Shown here: in pieces, positions 1 to 7,266 of the stretch | How the letters are laid out: the number at the start of each line of letters is the position of its first letter | How positions within the stretch are numbered: position 1 is the first letter of the stretch | Assembly: GCA_046565785.1 (NCBI GenBank) | Contig: JBKHXZ010000023.1 | Coordinates: 1-14,197 of the forward strand | DNA: 14,197 nucleotides | Origin: DATHWB01 sp046565785 | Lineage (GTDB): Bacteria; Actinomycetota; Acidimicrobiia; Spongiisociales; ZC4RG35 | Direction: 5' to 3' | Translations under genes and position numbers: made by a program | Notes under the pieces: model-generated | What the model was told of the DNA's origin: nothing | Databases searched by the model: none | What the model saw: only the letters and a program-made list of their open reading frames with translations

Positions 1-1346
1 TGGGACAGGTCGGTGCGGCTCAGCTCGCTCACGCCCTCACCGTCCAAGCGGATCACCCCTTCGTCCGGGTCGAACAGGCGCACCATCAGATGGGCGATCG
101 TCGTCTTCCCCGACCCGGTCGGGCCGACGATCGCCACCGTCGTACCCGGTTCGACATCGAGGGTCACCGATCGGACCCCGCGCCCGTCACCGTTGGCCGT
201 CGGTGCCGAGCCTGGCGCATCGCCGAGATCGGCATGCGAGTCGTCCGGATACACGTAGGTGACTTCGCTGGCGTCGGCCCCGGCACCGCCGGTGTTCAGC
301 AACGACCGGTCGCCGTAGGTGAGGCTCTCGTCGGCGGCGAACACCGCTTCGATCCGATCCCAGCCGACCACCGCCCGCGGCATCTCCGCCAACAGCCAGG
401 TGAACACCCGTAGTGGCATCGCCACCAACCGGAACAAGTAGGCGAAGGTGACCAGCGTTCCCGGCGTGATCAACCCGGAGTCGACCCGCCACGCGCCGAC
501 AGCCAGCACGGCCAGCACGCCGATGTTGGGCAACGCCTCCATCAGTGGGTCGAACACGGCTCGCAGCCTGCCCAACTCCACCATCGAATCCCGCAGGTCG
601 TCGGAACGGGCTCCGAAACGGCCCACCTCCTGATCTTCCCGACCGAGCGTCTTCACCACGAGAGCGGCGTCGAACGACTCGTGGGCGATCTCGGCGACCT
701 CGGCCCGCAGCTTCTGGGCACTGGCAGCGACCACCCGCATACGGCGCTGGAAGAGAATGTTGTTGAAGATGATCAGCGGCAGCACCGCGAAGCCGACGAT
801 CGCCAAGAACACGTCGGTCGGGACCAGCAGTACCGCGGTGATGACCAGCATCAGCATCACCCCGAACGCCATGGGGAGCGGAGCGGCGAGGAAAGAGGCC
901 GATTCGACATCGGCGTTGGCGTTGGACAACAACTGGCCGGTGGGATGGCGGCGGTGCCATTCGATGGGAAGACGCAGATACTTGTCCGTGACTTCGCGGC
1001 GGTCCCGCGCCTGCAGCCCGTACTGGGCGGCGTAGGCCCCCAGGCGGCGGAGGGTGATCCCCGCCCCTCGCAGGAACGAGACGCCCAGCACTGCACCGGC
1101 GGCGGTCACCAGTACGGCTGTCGTGACGTTCCCGGCTTCGACCGCCGGGAGCAGTACCTCGTCGGTCGCCCACCCGAGGACGTAGGAGGAGGCGACGGTG
1201 GCGACAGCGAACAGAGTCGTACCGATGCCTCCGATCGTGAACTCCTTCGGAGCGCGACGGAGCATGCGGACGATGAGCTGCATGCCACGTCCGAGCACTT
1301 CGCGATCGGCTTGCCGAGCGCGTTCGACGGTCTCAGTGTCAGCCAC
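1..1346 (-). CDS. ABC exporter half-transporter (fused permease and ATPase), 3' end cut by window
   Basis: This is a type IV (MsbA/LmrA-like) ABC half-transporter that would dimerise in the inner membrane and export an unknown substrate. About 448 codons are visible. Hydrophobic helices lie near residues 38-60, 75-95, 155-175, 178-198, 272-290 and 295-318, with a coupling-helix stretch around 220-240. The nucleotide-binding domain begins near 360 and has a canonical Walker A, GPTGSGKTT, at 408-416, then LFDPDEG and VIRLDG. The Q-loop is near the break; signature, Walker B and H-loop lie outside the window. An Asp/Gly/Ala-rich insert of about 20 residues (near 368-390) sits in the first strands of the ATPase domain. 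I chose the GTG at 1344-1346 because TACCCT ends 9 nt upstream and the protein then opens VADTETVERARQADRE; an in-frame ATG about 21 codons later is the alternative. It is divergent from the uridine kinase. The substrate cannot be told from this. Confidence 0.9.
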   Translation of the reverse strand, partial: MADTETVERARQADREVLGRGMQLIVRMLRRAPKEFTIGGIGTTLFAVATVASSYVLGWATDEVLLPAVEAGNVTTAVLVTAAGAVLGVSFLRGAGITLRRLGAYAAQYGLQARDRREVTDKYLRLPIEWHRRHPTGQLLSNANADVESASFLAAPLPMAFGVMLMLVITAVLLVPTDVFLAIVGFAVLPLIIFNNILFQRRMRVVAASAQKLRAEVAEIAHESFDAALVVKTLGREDQEVGRFGARSDDLRDSMVELGRLRAVFDPLMEALPNIGVLAVLAVGAWRVDSGLITPGTLVTFAYLFRLVAMPLRVFTWLLAEMPRAVVGWDRIEAVFAADESLTYGDRSLLNTGGAGADASEVTYVYPDDSHADLGDAPGSAPTANGDGRGVRSVTLDVEPGTTVAIVGPTGSGKTTIAHLMVRLFDPDEGVIRLDGEGVSELSRTDLS

Positions 1347-1355
1347 GGCCGAGCC

Positions 1356-1361
1356 AGGGTA
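1356..1361 (-). promoter_or_regulatory. -10-like element of the ABC transporter gene
   Basis: TACCCT read on the minus strand lies 9 nt upstream of the GTG start at 1346, with no purine-rich ribosome binding site between. Spacing matches the other leaderless-type starts in this window. No convincing -35 is visible. Confidence 0.5.
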
Positions 1362-1370
1362 CGCCGCTCT

Positions 1371-1420
1371 GTCCCCCCGAAGCGAAGCGGTGGGGGGGAC
1401 GGGCCCGCCTTTGGCGGGCC
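1371..1420. repeat. Two consecutive strong GC hairpins in the divergent ABC/udk spacer
   Basis: The spacer 1347-1522 has no gene. It holds two perfect 8-bp inverted repeats: GTCCCCCC (1371-1378) with GGGGGGAC (1393-1400) around a GAAGC-repeat loop, and GGCCCGCC (1402-1409) with GGCGGGCC (1413-1420) around TTT. Further on, 1434-1450 carries CGAGC/GCTCG arms. Both hairpins look like terminators, but the flanking genes diverge, so neither ends here. They may be a dispersed intergenic repeat (similar pieces recur at 13971-14197) or structured regulatory DNA. Confidence 0.6.
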
Positions 1421-1507
1421 AGGGGGGTTCTTGCGAGCGGAGCGAGCTCGTTGGTTCACCTTGCGTCGCGCCCCTACGGGCTTCGTCTGGGGGACGGAGA
1501 ACCTCGG

Positions 1508-1513
1508 TACGCT
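1508..1513 (+). promoter_or_regulatory. -10-like element of udk
   Basis: TACGCT ends 9 nt before the GTG at 1523. There is no ribosome binding site in the gap, so the transcript is probably leaderless. This spacing is the main reason for preferring 1523 over an upstream in-frame start. Confidence 0.5.
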
Positions 1514-1522
1514 GCCTGCGCT

Positions 1523-2182
1523 GTGACTCTGCCGCCCCCTCCTCACTTCGAGCCCGACCCTTGGGCGGCGTCGCGGACGGTGGTGATCGGACTGGCCGGC
1601 GGGTCGGGGTCGGGGAAAACGACCATCGCCGAGGCGCTGGTCGACGCCATTGAAGGCGTCGCCTACCTTCGACACGACGACTACTACCGGCACCGTCCCG
1701 AACTCACCTTCGAGGAGCGGACCAAGGTCAACTACGACCACCCCGACTCGTTGGAGACTTCGCTCCTGGTCGAACATCTCCAAGCCTTGCGGGCGGGCCA
1801 GCCGATCGAGCGACCGGTCTATGACTTCACCACACACACTCGGGCAGCCGAGACGGTCGTGGTGGCGCCGGCTCCGGTCGTCGTCGTCGAAGGAATCCTG
1901 GTGCTCGCCGACGCCGATCTACGCGCCTTGATGGACCTGAAGATCTACGTCGACACCGACGCCGATCTCCGCCTTGCCCGTCGGATGGAGCGAGACATCC
2001 ACGAGCGGGGGAGGACACCGGACTCCGTGCTCGACCAGTACCTGGCGACTGTCCGTCCCATGCACATGCAGTTCGTCGAACCGTCGAAGAAGCACGCCGA
2101 CATGATCATTCCCGGCGGGTTCCGCGTCGGGGCGGTGGCGACAGTCATCGAAATGATCCGAGGCAGGTTCTCGACGGCCTGA
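1523..2182 (+). CDS. udk: Uridine kinase (pyrimidine nucleoside salvage)
   Basis: It phosphorylates uridine (and usually cytidine) to the monophosphate with ATP or GTP, a cytoplasmic salvage step. The 219-residue product has the full family layout: Walker A GGSGSGKTT at 26-34, the substrate-site HDDYYR at 51-56, NYDHPDS at 70-76, PVYDFTTHTR at 98-107, the Walker B-like VVVEGIL at 120-126, IYVDTDADLRLARR near 141-154, and the lid RDIHERGR at 157-164. Length is normal for the family. The start is the GTG at 1523 with a -10-like TACGCT just upstream. Reading on from 1451 would add 24 residues (MVHLASRPYG...) that overlap the hairpin-rich spacer and do not resemble the family. No other pyrimidine gene is adjacent. 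A phosphoribulokinase relative is unlikely given the uridine kinase motifs. Confidence 0.95.
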   Translation: MTLPPPPHFEPDPWAASRTVVIGLAGGSGSGKTTIAEALVDAIEGVAYLRHDDYYRHRPELTFEERTKVNYDHPDSLETSLLVEHLQALRAGQPIERPVYDFTTHTRAAETVVVAPAPVVVVEGILVLADADLRALMDLKIYVDTDADLRLARRMERDIHERGRTPDSVLDQYLATVRPMHMQFVEPSKKHADMIIPGGFRVGAVATVIEMIRGRFSTA

Positions 2183-2191
2183 GCGCACGGG

Positions 2192-2197
2192 TAGCTT
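2192..2197 (+). promoter_or_regulatory. -10-like element of bcp
   Basis: TAGCTT lies 33 nt before the ATG at 2231. A start site about 7 nt downstream (near 2204) would put the 2204-2228 hairpin at the extreme 5' end of the mRNA. Unlike most promoters here, this one leaves a leader. Confidence 0.4.
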
Positions 2198-2203
2198 GAA
2201 AGA

Positions 2204-2228
2204 TCCGACACGCCGAGGCGTGTCCGGA
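2204..2228 (+). promoter_or_regulatory. Leader hairpin upstream of bcp
   Basis: GACACGCC (2207-2214) pairs perfectly with GGCGTGTC (2217-2224) across GA. The outer TCC (2204-2206) pairs with GGA (2226-2228), with one bulged C. The structure covers the purines next to the ATG at 2231. It could act in the mRNA leader, stop udk transcription (no T-tract follows), or be a DNA operator. Confidence 0.5.
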
Positions 2229-2230
2229 GC

Positions 2231-2713
2231 ATGAACTTGCACGAACTCCGCACGAAGGCACCGAATATGCTTGCCCCATCGTTCACCCTGTCCGATCAGA
2301 ACGGCAAACCGCACTCGCTCAAAGACCACGCCGGCCGAAAGCTGATCATCTTCTTCTATCCGAAGGCGATGACGCCGGGATGCACGACCGAGGCCTGTGA
2401 ATTCCGTGATTCGTACGACGACTTCCTCGCAGCGGGTTACGACATCGTCGGAATCAGCCCGGACACCCCGGATGACAATCGTGCGTTCAAGGAAAAGCAC
2501 AGTCTTCCGTTCCCGCTGCTGTCCGATCCCAAGCACGCTGTCGCCGATGCCTACGGAGCGTGGGGAACCAAGGTGAACTACGGGAAGGAATACCAAGGTC
2601 TGATCCGGTCGACCTTCGTGGTGGGAGGCGATCAACGCATGGAACGGGAACTTCGCAACGTGCGGGCCACCGGCCACGTCGAGCGACTGCGGGCCGAGCT
2701 GCTCGGCTCCTAG
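2231..2713 (+). CDS. bcp: Thioredoxin-dependent peroxiredoxin, BCP/PrxQ family
   Basis: It reduces hydrogen peroxide and organic hydroperoxides in the cytoplasm with electrons from thioredoxin. The product has up to 160 residues in the thioredoxin fold: SFTLSDQNGKPHSL near 17-30, then FFYPKAMTPGCTTEACEFRD at 41-60. Peroxidatic Cys51 and the Cys five positions later (Cys56) give the atypical 2-Cys arrangement of many BCPs. The catalytic Pro-x-x-x-Thr/Cys loop (PGCTTE) is intact and the conserved Arg falls in IRSTFVV. The start is uncertain. ATG 2231 has GGAG only one base away and is tied up in a hairpin. The in-frame ATG 2267 has GAAGG with an 8-nt spacer and starts MLAPSFTLSDQ, which trims the N-terminus but keeps the fold. 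It sits 48 nt after udk and 30 nt before the TPM gene, each with its own -10-like hexamer. Confidence 0.93.
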   Translation: MNLHELRTKAPNMLAPSFTLSDQNGKPHSLKDHAGRKLIIFFYPKAMTPGCTTEACEFRDSYDDFLAAGYDIVGISPDTPDDNRAFKEKHSLPFPLLSDPKHAVADAYGAWGTKVNYGKEYQGLIRSTFVVGGDQRMERELRNVRATGHVERLRAELLGS

Positions 2714-2729
2714 GCCGCTCCGTCCCCGG

Positions 2730-2735
2730 TAGCCT
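2730..2735 (+). promoter_or_regulatory. -10-like element of the TPM-domain gene
   Basis: TAGCCT ends 8 nt before the GTG at 2744 and no ribosome binding site intervenes, as expected for a leaderless mRNA. It lies in the 30-nt gap after bcp, so this gene need not depend on readthrough. Confidence 0.5.
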
Positions 2736-2743
2736 CACCGTCG

Positions 2744-4012
2744 GTGAGCAACCTCCTGCGTCTGATCCTGCTGGTCGGTGTCGTGAGCCTGGTGGCGACC
2801 CCCGCGGCCGCCCAGTCGGTGTCGGACATCGTCGACGAGTTGGAACTACGGCGGTATCACATCGGGGCAGGCGCTGACGTAACCATCGGCGAGATGGAGG
2901 AGCTGGTCGACGCGTATCCAGGGTTTGGCTTCGTCGCACTCGATGCCACCCCGGACGGAGGAGCGGACCTGTTGGCAGATCGCCTGTTGGACGCGGTTCC
3001 CTCGATCGAGACGGTGGTGGTGCTGACAGCTGACGAGGCCGGGGCTGCATCCGTCCTCTACGACGACGCCGCTGTCGACCGCGCGTTCGATGCTGCGTTC
3101 GCTACCACCGGCGACACCTATCGGCGCGATTTCGAACAGGTGGCCGGAGTGTTGTCGCAGACCACGGGTCCACCGGTCTCCGGCGACGGGTCACCCGGTG
3201 GGGGAATCCCAGTGTTGTGGATCCTCGCCGTGGCGGCGATCGGCTACGTCGGCTACCGGATGTGGGCGAACAGCCGTCAGGACCAGCGGACAGCAGGTCG
3301 ACGCGTGACCGAAGCACGCGCCGAACTCGAGTCGCAGGTGGCGGCGGTCGCCAACCAGATTCTCGAACTCTCCGACAACCCCGAACTGTCATCTCACCCG
3401 GAAGCCACCGCTCACTTCCGGCGGGCGTCGGACATGTTCCGATCCGCCGAGGCCCGTCTCGCCGGCGCCGACACGGCCGCCGAGTTCGCCAGTCTGGCTG
3501 ACGACCTCGACGACGCCCGCTGGGAGCTGGCGGCGGCAGACGCGCTGCTGTCCGGCCGGCCGGTACCAGATCGCCCAGCCGACGACCATCCACCACCGTG
3601 CTTCTTCGATCCGACCCACGGTGCCGGCGTCGAGGAGGCCACCTTGCGGACGCCAGCGGGAGATCGCATCGTTCGGGTGTGCCGGACCGATGCCGAACGT
3701 CTCCGTCGGGGGGAGCATCCCGAACCACGCACCGTGACCGTCGACGGCAAGGCGGTTCCGGCCCCCAAGGCCCCGCGCAGTCATGGCGGCGGCGGCATGG
3801 ATGCGCTCGACCTCTTTTCGATCATCCTCGGGGGCATGGGCGACGGTGCCTCGTATCGCTGGGGAGGCCGCCGGCGTGGCCCGAGCCCGTTCGGAGGGAT
3901 GGGGGGAGGGTTCGGTGGTGCGGGCCGCAGCCGGGGGACGGCGTCCGGTATGCGATCGTCGGCCGGACGGTCGATAGGAAGGTCGATCGGCCGGGCACGG
4001 CGGGGTCGCTGA
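2744..4012 (+). CDS. TPM-domain (YgcG-like) secreted/membrane protein with Gly/Arg-rich tail
   Basis: The 422-residue envelope protein has a signal peptide (1-23, probable cut after ATPAAA), then a TPM-type domain (about 26-140) with GFGFVALDATPDGG and IETVVVLTADEAG. A membrane span lies at about 155-173 (IPVLWILAVAAIGYVGY), so the TPM domain faces outside. A charged helical, probably coiled-coil stretch covers 180-270. Next comes a cytoplasmic segment with CFFDPTHG at 286-293 and a second Cys in RIVRVCRTDAERLRRGE (Cys313), a pattern I recall from actinobacterial TPM proteins. The tail (345-422) is rich in Gly, Arg and Ser. The GTG start is fixed by TAGCCT 8 nt upstream and by the signal peptide. 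It is followed 33 nt later by pspA. TPM proteins recur beside PspA and are thought to act in envelope stress or photosystem/membrane repair; the biochemical role here is not known. Confidence 0.8.
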   Translation: MSNLLRLILLVGVVSLVATPAAAQSVSDIVDELELRRYHIGAGADVTIGEMEELVDAYPGFGFVALDATPDGGADLLADRLLDAVPSIETVVVLTADEAGAASVLYDDAAVDRAFDAAFATTGDTYRRDFEQVAGVLSQTTGPPVSGDGSPGGGIPVLWILAVAAIGYVGYRMWANSRQDQRTAGRRVTEARAELESQVAAVANQILELSDNPELSSHPEATAHFRRASDMFRSAEARLAGADTAAEFASLADDLDDARWELAAADALLSGRPVPDRPADDHPPPCFFDPTHGAGVEEATLRTPAGDRIVRVCRTDAERLRRGEHPEPRTVTVDGKAVPAPKAPRSHGGGGMDALDLFSIILGGMGDGASYRWGGRRRGPSPFGGMGGGFGGAGRSRGTASGMRSSAGRSIGRSIGRARRGR

Positions 4013-4017
4013 CCCCG

Positions 4018-4023
4018 TAAGCT
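4018..4023 (+). promoter_or_regulatory. -10-like element of pspA, with AGGGGA ribosome binding site downstream
   Basis: TAAGCT begins 28 nt before the ATG at 4046, leaving room for a short leader. AGGGGA at 4040-4045 abuts that ATG but stands 9 nt from the in-frame GTG at 4055, which decides in favour of GTG 4055 if Shine-Dalgarno spacing matters here. Confidence 0.4.
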
Positions 4024-4045
4024 CCGCTGCAGTCGAAACAGGGGA

Positions 4046-4768
4046 ATGACCATCGTGTTACGCCGCATCATCGGATACCTGAAGCAACTTTTCCGTTCCA
4101 CCGCCGAGTCGGCCATGGATCCGGAGATCGAAATCGAGCAGGCCATCACCGATGCCCGCAAGCGTGACCAGGAACTGCGAAACCAGGCGGCGAAGGTGAT
4201 CGCCCACCGCACCCAGCTCGAACAGAAGATCGAACAGGCGGCCGAACAGGTCGGCGAGACTCGGGAGACCGCCAAGCAAGCCTTGCTCCGGGCAGATCAG
4301 GCGCAGAAGGACGGCGACGCCGAGGCTGCTGCCAGGTGGACGCAGGCGGCCCAGTCGCTGGCTCTCAAGCTGCAGGCGGCCGAGTCGAACCTCGAAGCAC
4401 TGAAAGGCCAATATCAGGTCGCCATCGACCAGGCCGACGACGCCAAGAAGGCCGTGCAGACCAACGCGATGCGCCTACAGGAACTGGCCGCCAAGCGGAT
4501 GCAACTTCTCGGTCAGCTCGAACAGGCCAAGATGCAGGAAGCTGTGAACTCGGCGGTCGAGTCGATCGGCGCTTCGATGGAGATGGACGAGCCGAGCTTC
4601 GATAAGGTCGAAGACAAGATCAATCAGCGTCTCGCCGAGGCAAAGGCGCGGACCGAACTCCGAGAGGCCACACCGGAAGGTGCTGAAGCCGAGCTGAACG
4701 AAGCCGTGTCTCTCGCCCAGGCCGACGCCCGGCTGGCCGACCTCCGCAAGGAGCTTGGGCTGGACTGA
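4046..4768 (+). CDS. pspA: Phage shock protein A / IM30 (Vipp1) family membrane-stress protein
   Basis: PspA/IM30 proteins are ESCRT-III-like coiled-coil proteins that polymerise on the inner face of the membrane and protect it when damaged. This 240-residue product is almost wholly helical. A short amphipathic N-terminal helix (LRRIIGYLKQLF, about 5-16) is followed by the family signature AMDPEIEIEQAI (24-35), then heptad-rich helices to about 185 with many Gln, Ala and Lys, an acidic break (MEMDEPSFDKVEDKI) and a short C-terminal helical piece. Length is slightly above the usual 220-230. ATG 4046 is given; GTG 4055 would remove only three residues and has better ribosome binding site spacing. 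The TPM gene immediately upstream makes a likely functional pair. No pspC, pspB or ClgR-like regulator is in view. Confidence 0.9.
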   Translation: MTIVLRRIIGYLKQLFRSTAESAMDPEIEIEQAITDARKRDQELRNQAAKVIAHRTQLEQKIEQAAEQVGETRETAKQALLRADQAQKDGDAEAAARWTQAAQSLALKLQAAESNLEALKGQYQVAIDQADDAKKAVQTNAMRLQELAAKRMQLLGQLEQAKMQEAVNSAVESIGASMEMDEPSFDKVEDKINQRLAEAKARTELREATPEGAEAELNEAVSLAQADARLADLRKELGLD

Positions 4769-4807
4769 CCATCCGCAGTGGTAACTGAACCGGCTTCGTC
4801 CGGGACC

Positions 4808-4813
4808 TACACT
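4808..4813 (+). promoter_or_regulatory. Promoter -10 (and weak -35) of the EtfD-like gene
   Basis: TACACT ends 8 nt before the ATG at 4822, with no ribosome binding site. CTGAAC at 4785-4790 lies 17 nt upstream of the hexamer and matches the TGA core of a -35 box. This is the only leaderless-type start in the window where I see a plausible -35. Confidence 0.55.
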
Positions 4814-4821
4814 CGCCGCCC

Positions 4822-7014
4822 ATGACCGCCACCGTCGACACTGCGGGGACCGAGACGGACGACCAGCCGCGGCGGATGCCTTCGGCCAGCCAGATCCTCT
4901 TGGCGGTCGGAGTCCTCAGCGCACTCGGAACCCTTTTCCTTTGGTTCCTCGGTTCGCTCGGTCCCAAGCACGTACCCGAGGTGGGTCGGGTCGTCTTCGG
5001 GAACATCCCGACCGGCCTGAAGGCGGTGTTCTATGTGGCAACGTCGGTCGGGCTCGCCACCTGCTTCTACCTGTTCGCGCTGCGGGCAAAGAACTGGCAG
5101 CGGGGCCAAGCCGAGAAGCGCACCGGAATGTGGGGGGCGCGTCTGGCTCGCCTCGAACAAGGCCTGCGGATGAAGACGCTGATGCGGGACCGTCAAGCCG
5201 GGCTGATGCACTCCATGGTCTATTACGGGTTCATCGTGCTCTTCCTAGGTACTGTGACCCTGGAGATCGATCACCTCGCACCCGAGGGTCTCAAGTTCCT
5301 GGAAGGCAACGTCTATCTCGGGTACTCCTTCATCCTCGACCTGGCCGGTGTCGTCTATCTGGCTGGACTGATGTGGGCGATCGGCCGTCGATATGTGCAG
5401 CGTCCATGGCGGCTGCGATCCAAGACCAAGGCGGAGGATGCCTGGATCCTCGGGCTGTTGACGTTGATCGGCGTGACCGGGTTCTTGGTCGAGGGGGCTC
5501 GCATCGCGGTTGACAGCCGGCCCGATTTCGAAGTGTGGAGCTTCGTCGGATACCCGCTTTCGACCTTGTTCGCAGCGTCGGCTGCATCCGAGTGGCATCA
5601 AGTGTTGTGGACTACGCACGCCGCAGCCTTCATCGCCTTTCTTCTGGTTCTCCCAACCACCAAGTTGCGTCACATGGTCACGTCGCCCGCCAACATGTTC
5701 CTGGCCGAGAAGGACCGGCCCAAAGGGGCTATGAAACCCATCCCCAACCTGATGGAAGTCGACGACATCGACGTCATCGGCGCCTCGGCGATCAGCGAGT
5801 TCACCTGGAAGCAGCTGTTCGACACCGATGCCTGCACGGTCTGCGGACGGTGCACATCGGTCTGTCCCGCCAACATCACCGGCAAGCCCCTCGACCCGCG
5901 GGAGATGGTGCTCAAGACCGGTGAAGTGATGGCCCTGTCCGGCACGCCGCAGGTGTCACCACCAGTGGGCCTGGCACCGGGCATCGTCATCGACGGCGAT
6001 TCGGTGTTCCAGCGGGTGACCGCCGAAGAAGTGTGGTCGTGCACCACCTGCAAGGCCTGTGACGAGATCTGTCCGGTGAACATCGAGATCCTCGACAAGA
6101 TCCTCGACATGCGTCGCTACTTGTCGCTGATGGAATCCAACTTCCCCACCGAACTGGGCAAGGCGTACATGGCGATGGAGAACCAGGGCAACCCGTGGGG
6201 GTTGGGCCAGCAGAACCGGGCAGACTGGACGAAGAAGCTCGATTTCGAGGTGCCCATCCTGGGCGAAGACGGTGTCGACCATGCCGAGTATCTGTGGTTT
6301 GTGGGGTGCGCGGGGAGTTTCGACGACCGCAACCAGAACGTCACGGTCTCCCTCGCCAAGCTGCTGCACGAAGCCGGGATCGATTTCGCCATCCTCGGTC
6401 CCCGGGAAACCTGCAACGGCGATCCGGCCCGGCGTTCCGGGAACGAGTATCTGTGGCAGCAACTGGCGTTGCAGAACATCGAGACCTTCGACGACTTGGG
6501 TGTGAAAAAGGTCATCACCCAATGTCCGCACTGCTTCAACACGCTTGCCAACGAGTATCCGCAGATGGGTGGCAACTACGAGGTGGTCCATCACACCCAG
6601 GTGCTGGCGGAACTCCTCGCCCAGAAGCGGGTCACCGCGGCGGGCGGAGCGGCCGGCAAGAAGGTCACCTATCACGACCCGTGCTACTTGGGTCGGCACA
6701 ACGACATCTATCTCGCCCCCCGTGAGGTCGTGGCTGCTTCCGGGGACGTCGAGATGGTGGAGATGCCCCGCCATGGCACGCGTGGCCTGTGTTGCGGGGC
6801 CGGCGGTGCTCGATTCTGGCTGGAGGAGCACACCGGGAAGAAGGTCAACATCGAACGGGCCGAGGAAGCGCTCTCCACCGGTGCCACCGAGATCGCCGTG
6901 TCGTGCCCGTACTGCTTCGTCATGATCGATGACGGCGTCAAGGAACTCGGCCGAGGTGACGACGTCCGCGTACGCGACCTCGCCCAGCTCCTCACCGACG
7001 GCTACGACGACTGA
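4822..7014 (+). CDS. Membrane haem/Fe-S oxidoreductase, EtfD/FadF-like (ETF:menaquinone oxidoreductase type)
   Basis: The likely role is to move electrons from electron-transfer flavoprotein, reduced during acyl-CoA (fatty acid) oxidation, into the menaquinone pool, as proposed for mycobacterial EtfD. The 730 residues join three parts. First is a NarI-like membrane domain with helices near 24-44, 68-87, 133-150, 168-188, 205-225 and 262-280; His130, His151, His259 and His266 are candidate haem b ligands. Second are two 4Fe-4S motifs: Cys338/341/344/348-Pro and Cys407/410/413/417-Pro. Third are two CCG domains: Cys496, Cys531-Asn, Cys568/571 in the first (CN in place of the usual CC), and Cys621, Cys657-Cys658-Gly, Cys695/698 in the second, which is canonical. 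The mycobacterial protein, as I recall it, is longer. The start has TACACT 8 nt upstream. No etfAB or acyl-CoA dehydrogenase gene is adjacent, so a related heterodisulfide-reductase-like role remains possible. Confidence 0.85.
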   Translation: MTATVDTAGTETDDQPRRMPSASQILLAVGVLSALGTLFLWFLGSLGPKHVPEVGRVVFGNIPTGLKAVFYVATSVGLATCFYLFALRAKNWQRGQAEKRTGMWGARLARLEQGLRMKTLMRDRQAGLMHSMVYYGFIVLFLGTVTLEIDHLAPEGLKFLEGNVYLGYSFILDLAGVVYLAGLMWAIGRRYVQRPWRLRSKTKAEDAWILGLLTLIGVTGFLVEGARIAVDSRPDFEVWSFVGYPLSTLFAASAASEWHQVLWTTHAAAFIAFLLVLPTTKLRHMVTSPANMFLAEKDRPKGAMKPIPNLMEVDDIDVIGASAISEFTWKQLFDTDACTVCGRCTSVCPANITGKPLDPREMVLKTGEVMALSGTPQVSPPVGLAPGIVIDGDSVFQRVTAEEVWSCTTCKACDEICPVNIEILDKILDMRRYLSLMESNFPTELGKAYMAMENQGNPWGLGQQNRADWTKKLDFEVPILGEDGVDHAEYLWFVGCAGSFDDRNQNVTVSLAKLLHEAGIDFAILGPRETCNGDPARRSGNEYLWQQLALQNIETFDDLGVKKVITQCPHCFNTLANEYPQMGGNYEVVHHTQVLAELLAQKRVTAAGGAAGKKVTYHDPCYLGRHNDIYLAPREVVAASGDVEMVEMPRHGTRGLCCGAGGARFWLEEHTGKKVNIERAEEALSTGATEIAVSCPYCFVMIDDGVKELGRGDDVRVRDLAQLLTDGYDD

Positions 7015-7223
7015 CTAGTCCCTTCGGGACGTCCGCGGGATCCTCCTGGCGCCGGTTGCCCTGCGCCGTACCGTTCACTTCAGGGAAACCGAGGGCTATT
7101 CGGAGCGGTCGGATCCCGAGCGTGGAAGTGACCGAGTTCGGTCCCAGCGGAAGTCGGACCTCCCTGCTGGCGCCGGACCCGTCGGGCTCGGGGCTCGTCT
7201 TCGATTCGACGCACGCGGGGCAT

Positions 7224-7257
7224 GATTCAGGGCGGCAGGGGCATGCCGCCCTGAATC
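7224..7257. repeat. Perfect 14-bp inverted repeat upstream of the lipoprotein promoter
   Basis: GATTCAGGGCGGCA (7224-7237) is the exact reverse complement of TGCCGCCCTGAATC (7244-7257), with a 6-nt loop GGGGCA. It ends 9 nt before the TAGCCT hexamer, so it covers the -35 region of the lipoprotein gene. No T-tract follows on either strand. It could be a terminator for the EtfD-like transcript (210 nt downstream of its stop) or an operator. Confidence 0.7.
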
Positions 7258-7266
7258 GCGTCCGGG

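Noticed and set aside
681..1526. Long plus-strand open frame of 281 codons over the ABC transporter gene and spacer
   Set aside because: Its product is a His/Asp/Gly-rich shadow of the minus-strand transporter frame, which has clear family motifs.
7085..7135. Possible tRNA-like or small RNA segment in the 7015-7283 spacer
   Set aside because: No GGTTCGANTCC T-arm or cloverleaf pairing could be made; GGTCGGATCCC is only a superficial resemblance.
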